Source: JADJLQ01 sp964396995 (GTDB lineage: Bacteria > Bacteroidota > Bacteroidia > Chitinophagales > Saprospiraceae). Taken from it: a DNA stretch of 46,404 bases. Under the pieces are notes generated by a model. The model was not told the DNA's origin. It did not search any database and saw only the letters and a program-made list of their open reading frames with translations. Made by a program: the position numbers and the translations under genes. The DNA lies in contig CAYNIG010000004.1 in NCBI GenBank assembly GCA_964396995.1, positions 1 to 46,404 on the forward strand, written 5' to 3'. Below, one piece after another: positions 33,332 to 42,049 of this stretch (position 1 is its first letter; every line of letters begins with the position of its first letter).

Positions 33332-33670
33332 ATGAGAATAATTTTAATTTTTTCGATTCTATGTATTGTTGTTCTTGGAACAAGCAATTGTTCTAAATCG
33401 GATCAGTTTCAAACCAAAGGAATCATTTTAGGAGTAGATGCCCGCAAATGTGCTTGTTTTGATAATCAAAATTGCGGGTGTTGTGGATTCTGGGTATTGC
33501 AAATTGAGGATAAATCCTATATCTTTAAAAAACTACCGGATTCTCCAAAATTAGATTTGAATAGCGCTAAATTTCCAATCAATATATCGCTGGACTTTCA
33601 CCCTGATCCCGATTCGTGTGCCCAGGCATGGGGCTATATTATCATTGATAGATTTAGAATTGATTCCTAA
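33332..33670 (+). CDS. Small cysteine-rich lipoprotein-like protein of unknown function
   Basis: The ATG at 33332 gives 112 aa with a hydrophobic signal (RIILIFSILCIVVLGTSN) and a possible lipid-anchored Cys20; the box TSNC is not canonical. The mature part has a cluster of five Cys within 12 residues (KCACFDNQNCGCCGF, about 39-53) and one near residue 96, suggesting disulfides or metal binding. An upstream ATG at 33287 would put 15 polar residues before the signal and is disfavoured. It begins 52 nt after galK on the same strand and converges with the kinase gene at 33702. No family is recognised and no link to galactose use can be shown. Confidence 0.65.
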   Translation: MRIILIFSILCIVVLGTSNCSKSDQFQTKGIILGVDARKCACFDNQNCGCCGFWVLQIEDKSYIFKKLPDSPKLDLNSAKFPINISLDFHPDPDSCAQAWGYIIIDRFRIDS

Positions 33671-33701
33671 GGGGTCAGCAACAAATTGATGCCATTTATT
33701 T

Positions 33702-34673
33702 TTACTGACCCAGTATAAAATTTCTGGCGGTTTGGCAGAGCGCCGATTTAAAATCCAGGTCTGGTCGAAGAGGTAATTGGGCGAGACCTATCACTCTTCT
33801 CAGTATCTCAATCCCTACATACTTATTTAATAAATGTGGATCTAATTCAGACTTTGAACCATAGTATTTTATGCATTCTTCTATTCTTGATTGGTCTACT
33901 GCTGCCATATACAAATTAGCTATCATTACTCCTAAATCAAATTCCGCATCGCCAACAAAAGCAAACTCCGGGTCAATTACACGTACTTTATCATTTACTG
34001 AGAGCCAGCTGCCGGGATAGAAATCTCCATGTAATAATGATCTGCCGTTTTCGAGGTAACGTAGACCTATTTTATGGATTTCAGCTTTTAAGTTTTCGTC
34101 TTTTTTATAGGAAAGTGCTAACTCTTGCAATCCTGGTTGAATATGATCCAGGTTAAATCCGTTTTCTTCCATAAAGGGATAAGAGAAAATATGCTGATGG
34201 TTAAGTGCTTTCATTTCATTATTATCAGGAAATTTTATATTTTTCAAGCCATGCAAGCAGACGAGGTAATCTAATAGCAGATTTAATTCATTATCACTTA
34301 TGCTAATTTTTCCATTGTACAAACCTAAATAATTCGTGCCTTGTCCCAAATCTTCCATTAATAAAGTATAGTTTTCATCATCAAAATCAAATACTTCAGG
34401 AGAGTATTTTTTTAACAGCGGATGATCCTTTATGGTAAGATAAAATTGTCTCTCTAAAATGATTCGATTTAATGGTGCTGCGATTTGGGGGTATTTATTT
34501 ACATAGGGGCGCGATTGTTTTACTATTACTTTGCCGGCATCCGTGGTAATTCGTACTACCAAATTCATATTTCCTTCTCCTGCCTTTTCATATTTAATTA
34601 TTTCTTCATCTGGCATGAGGTAACCCTGGTCTTTTAGGTAGTTCTCTGTTTCAGAATTCAATTCATCACTCAT
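33702..34673 (-). CDS. APH-fold phosphotransferase, methylthioribose-kinase-like
   Basis: This cytoplasmic small-molecule kinase with a protein-kinase-like (APH) fold has 323 aa from the ATG at 34673. The N-lobe carries GEGNMNLVVRI and VIVKQSRPYV (nucleotide-binding Lys). The catalytic loop is LLHGDFYPGSW (Asp in HGD) and the metal-binding segment is VRVIDPEFAFVGDAEFDLG. The HGD..GS and IDPEFAF..FDxG pattern resembles S-methyl-5-thioribose kinase (MtnK) more than aminoglycoside kinases. No other methionine-salvage gene is nearby, so the substrate is open. In-frame GTG (34721) and ATG (34682) starts also exist; the chosen ATG sits closest to the conserved region. It is divergent from accA. Confidence 0.8.
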   Translation of the reverse strand: MSDELNSETENYLKDQGYLMPDEEIIKYEKAGEGNMNLVVRITTDAGKVIVKQSRPYVNKYPQIAAPLNRIILERQFYLTIKDHPLLKKYSPEVFDFDDENYTLLMEDLGQGTNYLGLYNGKISISDNELNLLLDYLVCLHGLKNIKFPDNNEMKALNHQHIFSYPFMEENGFNLDHIQPGLQELALSYKKDENLKAEIHKIGLRYLENGRSLLHGDFYPGSWLSVNDKVRVIDPEFAFVGDAEFDLGVMIANLYMAAVDQSRIEECIKYYGSKSELDPHLLNKYVGIEILRRVIGLAQLPLRPDLDFKSALCQTARNFILGQ

Positions 34674-34796
34674 CAGTATCATAATAGTGATAAAACTATT
34701 GAAATCATTTTGGTATTTCACTATTTTTTCGGGAAAGACAAACCTGTTTTTGATTATTTTTTATAAAATGCTGATATTGAATTATTTGTAACTATA

Positions 34797-34825
34797 TTGC
34801 TTGCAAGTAATTTTTTCTACCTTTG
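34797..34825 (+). promoter_or_regulatory. Candidate accA promoter
   Basis: TTG (34797-34799), an 18-nt spacer and TACCTTTG (34818-34825, exact TAnnTTTG) precede the accA ATG by 24 nt. Confidence 0.5.
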
Positions 34826-34849
34826 TCCTAAATTTATCCTGAGTAAGTT

Positions 34850-35815
34850 ATGGTTTTCCTCGACTTTGAAAAGCCTATAGAAGATCTGTTTGAAGAACTT
34901 GCGAAGCTTCAAAAGATTAAAGAAAAAAATGAGGTGGATGTCACCGAACCCATCAGGGAGCTTGAGCTTAAAATAAAAAATACAAGAAAAGAAATTTACG
35001 CCGGGCTCAATGGATGGCAAAAGGTACAAGTATCTCGACATCCTGAAAGACCCTACACCCTGTATTATATAGAGCAAATATGTAAAAATTTTGTAGAGCT
35101 GCACGGCGACAGAAATATACGGGATGACAAAGCCATGGTTGGTGGTATTGGAATGATTGATAATCAAAGTGTAGTGATCATTGGCCATCAGAAAGGGACT
35201 AATACCAAGACCCGCCAGTATCGTAATTTTGGTATGGCCAATCCTGAAGGATACCGTAAAGCACTACGACTGATGAAGCTCGCCGAGCGCTTTGGCTTTC
35301 CGGTGATTACGCTGATAGATACTCCGGGTGCATATCATGGTCCGGAGGCTGAAGAGCGTGGCCAGGCAGAAGCTATAGCCAGGAATTTATTTGAAATGGC
35401 CCGACTCCGGGTACCCATTTTATGCTATATTATTGGCGAAGGTGCTTCAGGTGGTGCATTGGGAATTGGGCTTGGAGATAGGGTATTTATGCTTGAAAAT
35501 ACCTGGTATACGGTGATTTCACCGGAATCTTGTTCATCCATTTTATGGCGAAGTTGGGATTTTAAACAACAGGCAGCTGAAGCCCTAAAACTGACGGCTG
35601 ATCATATGTTGGGATTTGGATTAATCGACGAGATAGTGAAAGAACCCATAGGTGGAGCGCATGCAGATCCCGAGGCGATGGCCAAGATTTTAAAAAGGCA
35701 TATCAAAAAGGAATTAAATGAATTGATAGAAGAAAAACCCGAGGCCAGGATAAAGAAAAGACTTACCAAATACAACAAGATGGGGCAGTTTAAAAAAACA
35801 ACCAACCCGGATTAA
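34850..35815 (+). CDS. accA: Acetyl-CoA carboxylase carboxyltransferase subunit alpha
   Basis: This is the cytoplasmic subunit of the acetyl-CoA carboxylase carboxyltransferase, which with AccD moves the carboxyl group from biotin-BCCP to acetyl-CoA, giving malonyl-CoA for fatty acid synthesis. The 321 aa match the usual AccA length. Visible features are the N-terminal coiled region with FEKPIEDLFEELAKLQ, the crotonase-like core with GHQKGTNTKTRQYRNFGMANPEGYRKALRL (about 112-142), LIDTPGAYHGPEAEERGQ, and GEGASGGALGIGLGD. The DUF6913-like gene starts immediately after its stop (TAA then ATG), making an operon with dapA. Confidence 0.96.
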   Translation: MVFLDFEKPIEDLFEELAKLQKIKEKNEVDVTEPIRELELKIKNTRKEIYAGLNGWQKVQVSRHPERPYTLYYIEQICKNFVELHGDRNIRDDKAMVGGIGMIDNQSVVIIGHQKGTNTKTRQYRNFGMANPEGYRKALRLMKLAERFGFPVITLIDTPGAYHGPEAEERGQAEAIARNLFEMARLRVPILCYIIGEGASGGALGIGLGDRVFMLENTWYTVISPESCSSILWRSWDFKQQAAEALKLTADHMLGFGLIDEIVKEPIGGAHADPEAMAKILKRHIKKELNELIEEKPEARIKKRLTKYNKMGQFKKTTNPD

Positions 35816-36379
35816 ATGAAATTCAGAGAATCCAATACTTTTTTATTCTCTTACCGGTACAACAGGTTTTTACAAACACTAAGGAAAGGCCTGGAAATGG
35901 AGACAAAGAAAAAAGCTTTGCACGAGATGGGCAAGCTGCGGTTAGCTGTACTTTTTGATGCTACTAATATAGAAGGAAGAGATTTTGTAATGCATTTAGC
36001 CAAATCATTTGAAAAGTTAGGCTACAAAGTAAATCTCATGGGCTTTCTGGACCATGAAGCTGATACCGCTGGCATCCATTTCAAACATTTTAATAAAAAA
36101 AATATCAATAGAAATTTTATACCCTCAGGTGTGGATGTGGAAAAGTTTCTGGAGGTTGAATATGACTTGCTTATCAATGCCGATTTGTCACAAAGCTTAC
36201 CCATTCATTATTTAGCCTGCCTGGCTAAGGCGTTTACAAAAGTGGGACCTCGTTCACCCTTTGATGAATATTATCATTTAATTTTGGATACGAAAGATAC
36301 GTTTACAATAAAGCAATATATTAGCGAACTGATAGATATATTAAATAAAGTAAGTTTCAATGGCCGACTCGAATCTTAA
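35816..36379 (+). CDS. DUF6913-like conserved protein
   Basis: This is a 187 aa soluble protein without signal peptide or membrane helix. It has a basic N-terminus (about 1-35) and a compact alpha/beta domain (RLAVLFDATNIEGRDFVMHLAKSFEKLG, about 42-70; YDLLINADLSQSLPIHYLACL, about 116-136; ending in a Lys/Ile-rich helix). From memory it resembles the Bacteroidota family DUF6913 often found beside dapA; the function is unknown. It starts at the base after the accA stop and overlaps dapA by 20 nt, so co-expression with both is likely. Confidence 0.75.
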   Translation: MKFRESNTFLFSYRYNRFLQTLRKGLEMETKKKALHEMGKLRLAVLFDATNIEGRDFVMHLAKSFEKLGYKVNLMGFLDHEADTAGIHFKHFNKKNINRNFIPSGVDVEKFLEVEYDLLINADLSQSLPIHYLACLAKAFTKVGPRSPFDEYYHLILDTKDTFTIKQYISELIDILNKVSFNGRLES

Positions 36380-37241
36380 AGGTGTAGGTACTGCATTAGT
36401 TACCCCATTTACTAATGGCACAATCGATGCTGTTGCCTTAGATAAAATCATCAATTACAATATCTCACAGGGTGTTGATTTTTTAGTGCCACTGGGTACC
36501 ACCGGTGAGACATCAACGCTTACTGCAAAAGAATGTAAGCAGGTGATGAATACAGTGAATGAATCCAACAACGGCAGATTGCCCATCGTATGTGGTATGT
36601 TTGCAAAAAACAACACCCAGGCAGTGATCGATGCCATCAGGGAATACGATTTTGATGGTATTCATTCCATTTTACTGGCAAGTCCGTATTACAATAAACC
36701 CAGCCAGGCGGGCCTGTTAGCCCATTTCAGAGCGGTGGCAGATACATCTCCAGTACCTGTCATTCTCTATAATGTTCCTTCCCGTACATCCGTAAATATG
36801 AATGCTGAAACCACACTTGCCTTGGCAGAACACCCCAACATCATTGCCATAAAAGAAGCCTCCGGTGATTTTAATCTCATTATGACAGTATTAAAGTACA
36901 AGCCTGTGGATTTTATTGTCTTATCCGGTGATGATGCTATTACCATGCCTATGATTGCTTGTGGTAGTAATGGAGTGATCTCCGTGATCAGCAATGCTTT
37001 TCCAGGTATATTTTCAGAATCGGTCAAGGCTGCTTTACAAGGCGATTATAAAAAAGCCAAATCATTAAATGACAAATTGCTAGATATACACAAATGGCTC
37101 TATATCGAGGGTAATCCAGTTGGTATCAAATCTGCACTTAGCCTCATGGGATTTTGCAGTGATGAAGTACGATTACCTCTGGTATCATTATCTGAGGGAA
37201 ATAAAAAAAATCTGGAATTGGCGATAAGGGGCTTGTTTTAA
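36360..37241 (+). CDS. dapA: 4-hydroxy-tetrahydrodipicolinate synthase
   Basis: This cytoplasmic TIM-barrel class I aldolase condenses pyruvate with aspartate semialdehyde, the first committed step to diaminopimelate and lysine. The 293 aa match the family. Motifs are GTTGET at 46-51, the catalytic Tyr137 in LYNVPSRT, the Schiff-base Lys165 in IIAIKEASGD, and Arg142 in SRT. The ATG at 36360 lies inside the end of the preceding gene (20-nt overlap). Related NAL/KDG aldolases share the fold, but GTTGET and YNVPSRT favour DapA. Confidence 0.95.
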   Translation: MADSNLKGVGTALVTPFTNGTIDAVALDKIINYNISQGVDFLVPLGTTGETSTLTAKECKQVMNTVNESNNGRLPIVCGMFAKNNTQAVIDAIREYDFDGIHSILLASPYYNKPSQAGLLAHFRAVADTSPVPVILYNVPSRTSVNMNAETTLALAEHPNIIAIKEASGDFNLIMTVLKYKPVDFIVLSGDDAITMPMIACGSNGVISVISNAFPGIFSESVKAALQGDYKKAKSLNDKLLDIHKWLYIEGNPVGIKSALSLMGFCSDEVRLPLVSLSEGNKKNLELAIRGLF

Positions 37242-37312
37242 TGTACAATGGACTACATACCAGGTACAACTTATCATGTCATTGAAATTGAATAACTATA
37301 AATAAGGAAACC

Positions 37313-37900
37313 CTACTCCCCATACAGTCTCTCCCCTTTATATTCCACACAGCCAATATATTGGCCAGGCACCGGCTTATATACCAATATCTCTTTACCT
37401 ATTTTTTCGGCAGTAAAATAACCCTGCAATATCATACTCTTCAACTTACGGTAAAAAGTAATGGGTTTTGGATTGGGATCCAGACTGATTCCCCACATCG
37501 AAATGGGAAAATGAGCCGACTCTTTATCTAATTCTACCAGGTGTGTTTCTTTTTCCTTGTTGTCCAGGTTCTTAAATGCCCTATTGAATTTTTTCTCGCA
37601 ATCCTGCTCAAAATCAGCTAATCCCTTCTTTATGGCATTTCCATCTTCTTTAGAAAAAACCTCCATGCAGAGCATTTCTATGAATTGAGGTACTTTCATG
37701 CTTAAGGCACCAGGAGTATCGGATTCCGGCAAGATCGTATCTGCTATTTCATGCAGAAGTTCATATTCAGCTGATGTAAAAAAAGCAGAGGTATTGATGG
37801 ATGGTGATGTACACGATTCAACCAAAGATATCAGGGTGCTTCCTGCAATAGTATATCCAAATAAGGTGGTGGTATATTTTAGGTAATCTCTTCTATTCAT
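37313..37900 (-). CDS. Gluconate 2-dehydrogenase subunit 3 family protein with Tat signal
   Basis: This small accessory subunit of a periplasmic sugar dehydrogenase complex has 195 aa. The N-terminus MNRRDYLKY followed by a moderately hydrophobic stretch (about 10-30) is a twin-arginine (Tat) signal of the RRxFLK type. A Cys around residue 30 (VESCTSP) may be lipid-anchored. The rest matches the gluconate_2-dh3 family pattern (LLHEIADTILPESDTPGALSMKVPQF, about 49-74). It lies 25 nt after the GMC oxidoreductase gene on the same strand. In known pairs the Tat signal on this subunit carries the folded flavoprotein across the membrane; that is inferred here. Confidence 0.88.
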   Translation of the reverse strand: MNRRDYLKYTTTLFGYTIAGSTLISLVESCTSPSINTSAFFTSAEYELLHEIADTILPESDTPGALSMKVPQFIEMLCMEVFSKEDGNAIKKGLADFEQDCEKKFNRAFKNLDNKEKETHLVELDKESAHFPISMWGISLDPNPKPITFYRKLKSMILQGYFTAEKIGKEILVYKPVPGQYIGCVEYKGERLYGE

Positions 37901-37925
37901 ACTTTTTAAAAAATTTAGAATTTGA

Positions 37926-39644
37926 TTAAATATTTCCCTTTTTCATTTCTTTTACTGCATAGTCTACTGCCCGGGCAGTAAATGCCATATAGGTAATGGA
38001 TGGATTTACGCAATTGGAAGAGGTCATGAATGAACCGTCTGTCACAAACAGATTTTTTACTGCATGCACTTGATTCCAGCCATTGAGAACCGAAGTTTTT
38101 GGGTCTCTGCCCATTCTTGCTGTACCCATTTCATGTACACCATTACCGAGTCCGCCAATATTGTCAAAAGCAATCACATTTTTAAATCCACTGCTCTCGA
38201 GCATTTCTGCCGCATCTGATTTAATTCTTTGCCGCATTTTCATTTCATTTTCACCGTGCGATGCATCAAATACGATCTGTGGTATTCCCCATTTATCCTT
38301 TTTGTCTTTGCTCAGATACATTTTATTATTGTGATCGGGTAATACTTCACCAAATCCCATCAAACTCATTTTCCATCCACCTGGCGTAAATAAACTCTTT
38401 TTTAATTCTTCTCCGACCAGGGGTATATCATTGCCTCTGTCCCATCCTCTTCTTCCGGAATCACCTTGATATCCAAAACCCCGTAGAAAATTAGGATCGG
38501 TAGATTTTTGATCGATATTGGTATACTTGGGAATATAAATCCCGGTTGGTCTTTTACCAGTATAAAATTTATCCTCAAGACCATCATATTCACCCATGGC
38601 CCCTACATGATAATGATGATCCATAATATTATGCCCCAACTCACCGCTGTCGTTGCCTAATCCATTTGGAAATCGGGAAGTGGTGGAATGCAACATGATC
38701 TGTGCTGATGCGGGAGCAGAAGCACAAAGAAATACTATATCAGCAAAAAATTCTTTGGTACTATTATCCATACTATCAATAACCCGCACACCGGTGACCT
38801 TTTGAGACTTATCATCAAAAATCAATGAATGTACTATACTGTCTGGTCGTATACTTAAGTTACCAGTTTTGTTTGCTGCCGGAAGGGTTGCGCTGTTGCT
38901 ACTGAAGTAGGCACCAAAGGGGCAACCCCTGGAGCATCGGTTTCTTGTTTGACATTTACCTCTGCCCAGTTCTAGATGCCATGGTTGCGGATCAGTAAGA
39001 TGTGCTACCCGGCCGATGGTCACAATCCGACCGTATTTTGCAGACACTTTATTTCTAAAATCAGTTTCCAGGCAATTCAATTCAAAAGGTGGCAAAAATT
39101 CGCCATCGGGGACATGAGACAATCCTAGTTTTTCACCGCAGACCCCAACGAATTTTTCTACATAGCTGTACCAGGGTTCTATATCTTGATAGCGAACTGG
39201 CCAATCTATTGCAATTCCTTCCCTGGCATTGGCAGTAAAATCCAAATCACTCCAGCGATAGGTATGTCGGCCCCACATGAGTGATCTGCCTCCGGTTTGA
39301 TTTCCCCTTATCCAGTCAAACCTCCGGATTTCTTCATATGGATTATCCAGATCATCGGTGAAAAAATGTTTTACACTTTCGCCTATAAATCCACTTCTGT
39401 TTTGCACATGCAGTCTTTTGGCTTCTTCTGCAGTCAATATACCCCGATGTGGCATATCCCAGCTGTCCAGATTCATAGTAGGGTAGTCCCTCACATGATT
39501 TACCAAACGGCCTTTTTCCAAAACCAAAGTTTTTAATCCCTTTTCGCACAATTCTTTGGCAGCCCATCCACCACTCATACCTGAGCCAATCACTATTGCA
39601 TCATATTTATTGGCATTTGAGTCAGCTATTTGTAATCCTTGCAT
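37926..39644 (-). CDS. GMC-family FAD oxidoreductase (sugar/glucoside dehydrogenase-like)
   Basis: This FAD-dependent alcohol/sugar dehydrogenase of the GMC family has 572 aa. The Rossmann motif IGSGMSGG is at 19-26, a family segment NQTGGRSLMWGRHTYRW lies near 115-131, and the C-terminal catalytic pair is His504 (GVHEMGTARMG) and Asn547 (CVNPSITYMAF). Three Cys at 231, 237 and 241 (C-x5-C-x3-C) form a cluster of a type seen in large subunits of periplasmic gluconate- and glucoside-3-dehydrogenases. There is no signal peptide of its own; the small subunit with a Tat signal follows 25 nt downstream. The substrate is unproven; glucoside 3-dehydrogenase is one possibility. It starts 42 nt after rnc on the same strand. 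Confidence 0.9.
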   Translation of the reverse strand: MQGLQIADSNANKYDAIVIGSGMSGGWAAKELCEKGLKTLVLEKGRLVNHVRDYPTMNLDSWDMPHRGILTAEEAKRLHVQNRSGFIGESVKHFFTDDLDNPYEEIRRFDWIRGNQTGGRSLMWGRHTYRWSDLDFTANAREGIAIDWPVRYQDIEPWYSYVEKFVGVCGEKLGLSHVPDGEFLPPFELNCLETDFRNKVSAKYGRIVTIGRVAHLTDPQPWHLELGRGKCQTRNRCSRGCPFGAYFSSNSATLPAANKTGNLSIRPDSIVHSLIFDDKSQKVTGVRVIDSMDNSTKEFFADIVFLCASAPASAQIMLHSTTSRFPNGLGNDSGELGHNIMDHHYHVGAMGEYDGLEDKFYTGKRPTGIYIPKYTNIDQKSTDPNFLRGFGYQGDSGRRGWDRGNDIPLVGEELKKSLFTPGGWKMSLMGFGEVLPDHNNKMYLSKDKKDKWGIPQIVFDASHGENEMKMRQRIKSDAAEMLESSGFKNVIAFDNIGGLGNGVHEMGTARMGRDPKTSVLNGWNQVHAVKNLFVTDGSFMTSSNCVNPSITYMAFTARAVDYAVKEMKKGNI

Positions 39645-39686
39645 AATACTCTTTCGGATAAAATTTGAATAATAAAATTAGGGTAA

Positions 39687-40415
39687 TTATATCTCAATGC
39701 CTTCTTTTATTCCCAGTTTGCTCAGAGCCGCTTCACTGGCTTGTTGTTCTGCATTTTTTTTATTAAAATCTTCAGCAGTAGAGAGATCTTCACCATTTAC
39801 AGATACTACTATTCTGTATCTATCGCGATGATCCTGCTTAAATTTCGACAACACTTTATATTGTATATCGTGTCCGTTTTTTTGACCCCACTCCAATAGC
39901 CTGCTTTTAAAATTGTCATCATTATTTTCCAGATCATGTATATCGAGGTATTTCCTAAAAAGATTTTGAGTCACAAATTTTTTAGTTTTGTCATAGCCCA
40001 GCTCGAGGTACATAGCACCGATCAGTGCTTCCAGGGCATTGCCTAACATAGAGACGGAGATATGAGTCCGATTAAACTCCATCAGCAGGGTATCCAGTCC
40101 CATGGCATCAGCGATATAGTTAAGTGTTTTGCGCTTTACTATTTTTGAACGCATTTTGGTAAGAAAGCCTTCATTTCCATTGGGATATTTTTGGTATAGA
40201 TATTCTGCGGATATCGAATTGAGCAATGCATCACCAAGGTATTCCAGACGCTCATTGTTTTGTGCTTGCTCCGATAGTTCATTGAAAGTACTGCGATGAT
40301 AAAATGCTAATTTGTAAAGACTGAGCTTTTTAGGGGTGATGCCCGTCATTTCTTTAATGCGTTTGGCAAAATCTTTGTCGTCCGATATATAATAATTAAA
40401 TAGTTTTCTCAGCAC
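39687..40415 (-). CDS. rnc: Ribonuclease III
   Basis: This cytoplasmic double-strand-specific endoribonuclease for rRNA and mRNA processing has 242 aa. The RNase III signature NNERLEYLGDALL is at about 53-65, with Glu55 and Asp62 as active-site acids. The second acidic motif, LGNALEALIGAMYLE (124-138), retains Glu129 but has Asn126 where E. coli has Asp114. A C-terminal double-stranded RNA-binding domain covers about 170-240 (FKSRLLEWGQKNG, NAEQQASEAALSKLG). The start is GTG at 40415; an in-frame stop lies five codons upstream with no ATG between. It follows fabF, as in many Bacteroidota, but has its own promoter in the 277-nt gap. Confidence 0.93.
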   Translation of the reverse strand: MLRKLFNYYISDDKDFAKRIKEMTGITPKKLSLYKLAFYHRSTFNELSEQAQNNERLEYLGDALLNSISAEYLYQKYPNGNEGFLTKMRSKIVKRKTLNYIADAMGLDTLLMEFNRTHISVSMLGNALEALIGAMYLELGYDKTKKFVTQNLFRKYLDIHDLENNDDNFKSRLLEWGQKNGHDIQYKVLSKFKQDHRDRYRIVVSVNGEDLSTAEDFNKKNAEQQASEAALSKLGIKEGIEI

Positions 40416-40438
40416 AGGAATCAGTGATTAAACTCGCT

Positions 40439-40470
40439 TAAAGATAATACTTGTATTACGATCACCAAAA
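40439..40470 (-). promoter_or_regulatory. Candidate rnc promoter
   Basis: On the minus strand TTTTG (40470-40466), a 19-nt spacer and TATCTTTA (40446-40439) fit the Bacteroidota -33/-7 layout, with one deviation at the last -7 base. The predicted start is about 17 nt before the rnc GTG. The rest of the 277-nt fabF-rnc gap shows nothing else. Confidence 0.55.
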
Positions 40471-40692
40471 CTGAAATTAGAGGAGGGCTTAAAGACCATA
40501 ACCTTTCAAGAATTTAATTGAATTTTTTTCTAATAGACCTTACAACTTAGTATTGTATCTAATTCATTGATTGTGCCGTACATCCAAGGTCTAACACCAG
40601 ATCAATTAACACTGTATCCTTAAAAGGCCAAACCAAGGGACTAAGGAATGTTCGGTAACCTATTTTCTGTCATGATTTTTCGACAGACTTTT

Positions 40693-41934
40693 TCAAACTC
40701 GTTTAAATATCACGCTCGTATTATGACCCCCAAAACCAAATGTATTACTCAGGGCTATATTTATTTTTCTATGCTGCGCTTCATTGAATGTAAGATTGAG
40801 CCTGCCATCTATCTCAGGGTCATCCGTAAAATGATTTATCGATGGTGGTATAAAATCGTGATTGATTGCCAGGATACAGGCTATGGCTTCAATAGCTCCG
40901 GCAGCACCCAATAAATGACCGGTCATGGATTTGGTAGAGCTGATATTCATTTTGTAGGCATGCTCTCCAAATATGGTCTGGATAGCTTTTATTTCGGCGA
41001 TATCACCGAGTGGGGTAGAGGTACCATGTACATTAATATAGTCTACATCCTCTGCACTGACCTGGGCATATTTTAATGTCTTTTTCATTACACTTAGAGC
41101 TCCTCTGCCTTCCGGATGTGGAGCCGTAATGTGGTAGGCATCTGCAGTCGATCCCCCGCCTAAAAGCTCGGCATAAATTTTTGCACCCCTTTTTTTGGCA
41201 TGTTCATATTCTTCCAAAATAAGACATCCGGCTCCTTCACCCAACACAAAGCCATCTCGGTCTTTATCAAAAGGCCGTGACGCAGTCCGGGGGTCATCAT
41301 TTCTTTCACTTAATGCTTTCATTGCATTGAATCCCCCTACACCGGTAGGTATTATCGCGGCTTCAGATCCTCCTGTCACCATCAGATCGGCTCTTCCGAG
41401 TTTTATCTCATCGTATGCATTCAGAATAGCATGATTACTGGAAGCACAAGCTGATACGGTACTGTAATTTGTTCCTCTGAAACCGAAATGAATAGAGATA
41501 TGCCCTGCGGCTATATCCGATATCATTCTGGGAATAGTGAACGGATTAAATCTGGGTGTACCGTTTCCGCGGCCAAAGTCAATGATTTCCTGTTCCAAAG
41601 AATTTAACCCACCGATACCAGATCCCCAAATCACCCCGGCATCATCCATATCCACAGACTCCAGGTTTATACCACTATCCTTTATAGCATCGAAGGCCGT
41701 TGCCATAGCGAAATGGGCAAAGCGATCCATTCGTTTTGATTCTTTTTTATCCAAAATGGTATCTACATTAAACCCCTTTACTTCGCATGCAAACCTGGTT
41801 TTGAACAAACTGGCATCAAATAAAGTAATGGGTCCGGCCCCACTTACTCCATTTTTTAATCCTGCCAGATAGGTATCAATTGTATTTCCAAGTGGGGTCA
41901 ATGCACCCATTCCGGTCACTACTACTCTTCGCAT
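40693..41934 (-). CDS. fabF: Beta-ketoacyl-ACP synthase II
   Basis: This cytoplasmic condensing enzyme elongates acyl-ACP with malonyl-ACP in type II fatty acid synthesis. The 413 aa match FabF. The Cys-His-His triad is visible: Cys163 in STVSACASSNHAI, His303 in NVHGTSTPLGD and His340 in SMTGHLLGAAGAIEA. The N-terminus MRRVVVTGMGALTPLGN fixes the ATG at 41934. It follows acpP on the same strand but is separated by a strong terminator and has its own promoter. Its partners in the window are acpP and accA. Confidence 0.97.
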   Translation of the reverse strand: MRRVVVTGMGALTPLGNTIDTYLAGLKNGVSGAGPITLFDASLFKTRFACEVKGFNVDTILDKKESKRMDRFAHFAMATAFDAIKDSGINLESVDMDDAGVIWGSGIGGLNSLEQEIIDFGRGNGTPRFNPFTIPRMISDIAAGHISIHFGFRGTNYSTVSACASSNHAILNAYDEIKLGRADLMVTGGSEAAIIPTGVGGFNAMKALSERNDDPRTASRPFDKDRDGFVLGEGAGCLILEEYEHAKKRGAKIYAELLGGGSTADAYHITAPHPEGRGALSVMKKTLKYAQVSAEDVDYINVHGTSTPLGDIAEIKAIQTIFGEHAYKMNISSTKSMTGHLLGAAGAIEAIACILAINHDFIPPSINHFTDDPEIDGRLNLTFNEAQHRKINIALSNTFGFGGHNTSVIFKRV

Positions 41935-41961
41935 GAGATTTTATTTTTTTGTTAGGAATTG

Positions 41962-41992
41962 CAAATTTAACAATACCAAAGGGGACTTCAAA
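41962..41992 (-). promoter_or_regulatory. fabF promoter
   Basis: On the minus strand TTTG (41992-41989), exactly 19 nt, then TAAATTTG (41969-41962) match the Bacteroidota consensus TTTG-N19-TAnnTTTG at every position. The predicted start is about 20 nt before the fabF ATG. Confidence 0.7.
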
Positions 41993-42049
41993 GGGATAGG
42001 CCAAATTGAAGGAATAATGCCTTCTAACCCACTAATTTCCTTCCGTGTA

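Noticed and set aside
33672..33711. GGGTCAG / CTGACCC pairing between convergent genes as a terminator
   Set aside because: The loop is about 26 nt, there is no following T-run, and one arm lies next to the stop codon of the kinase gene.
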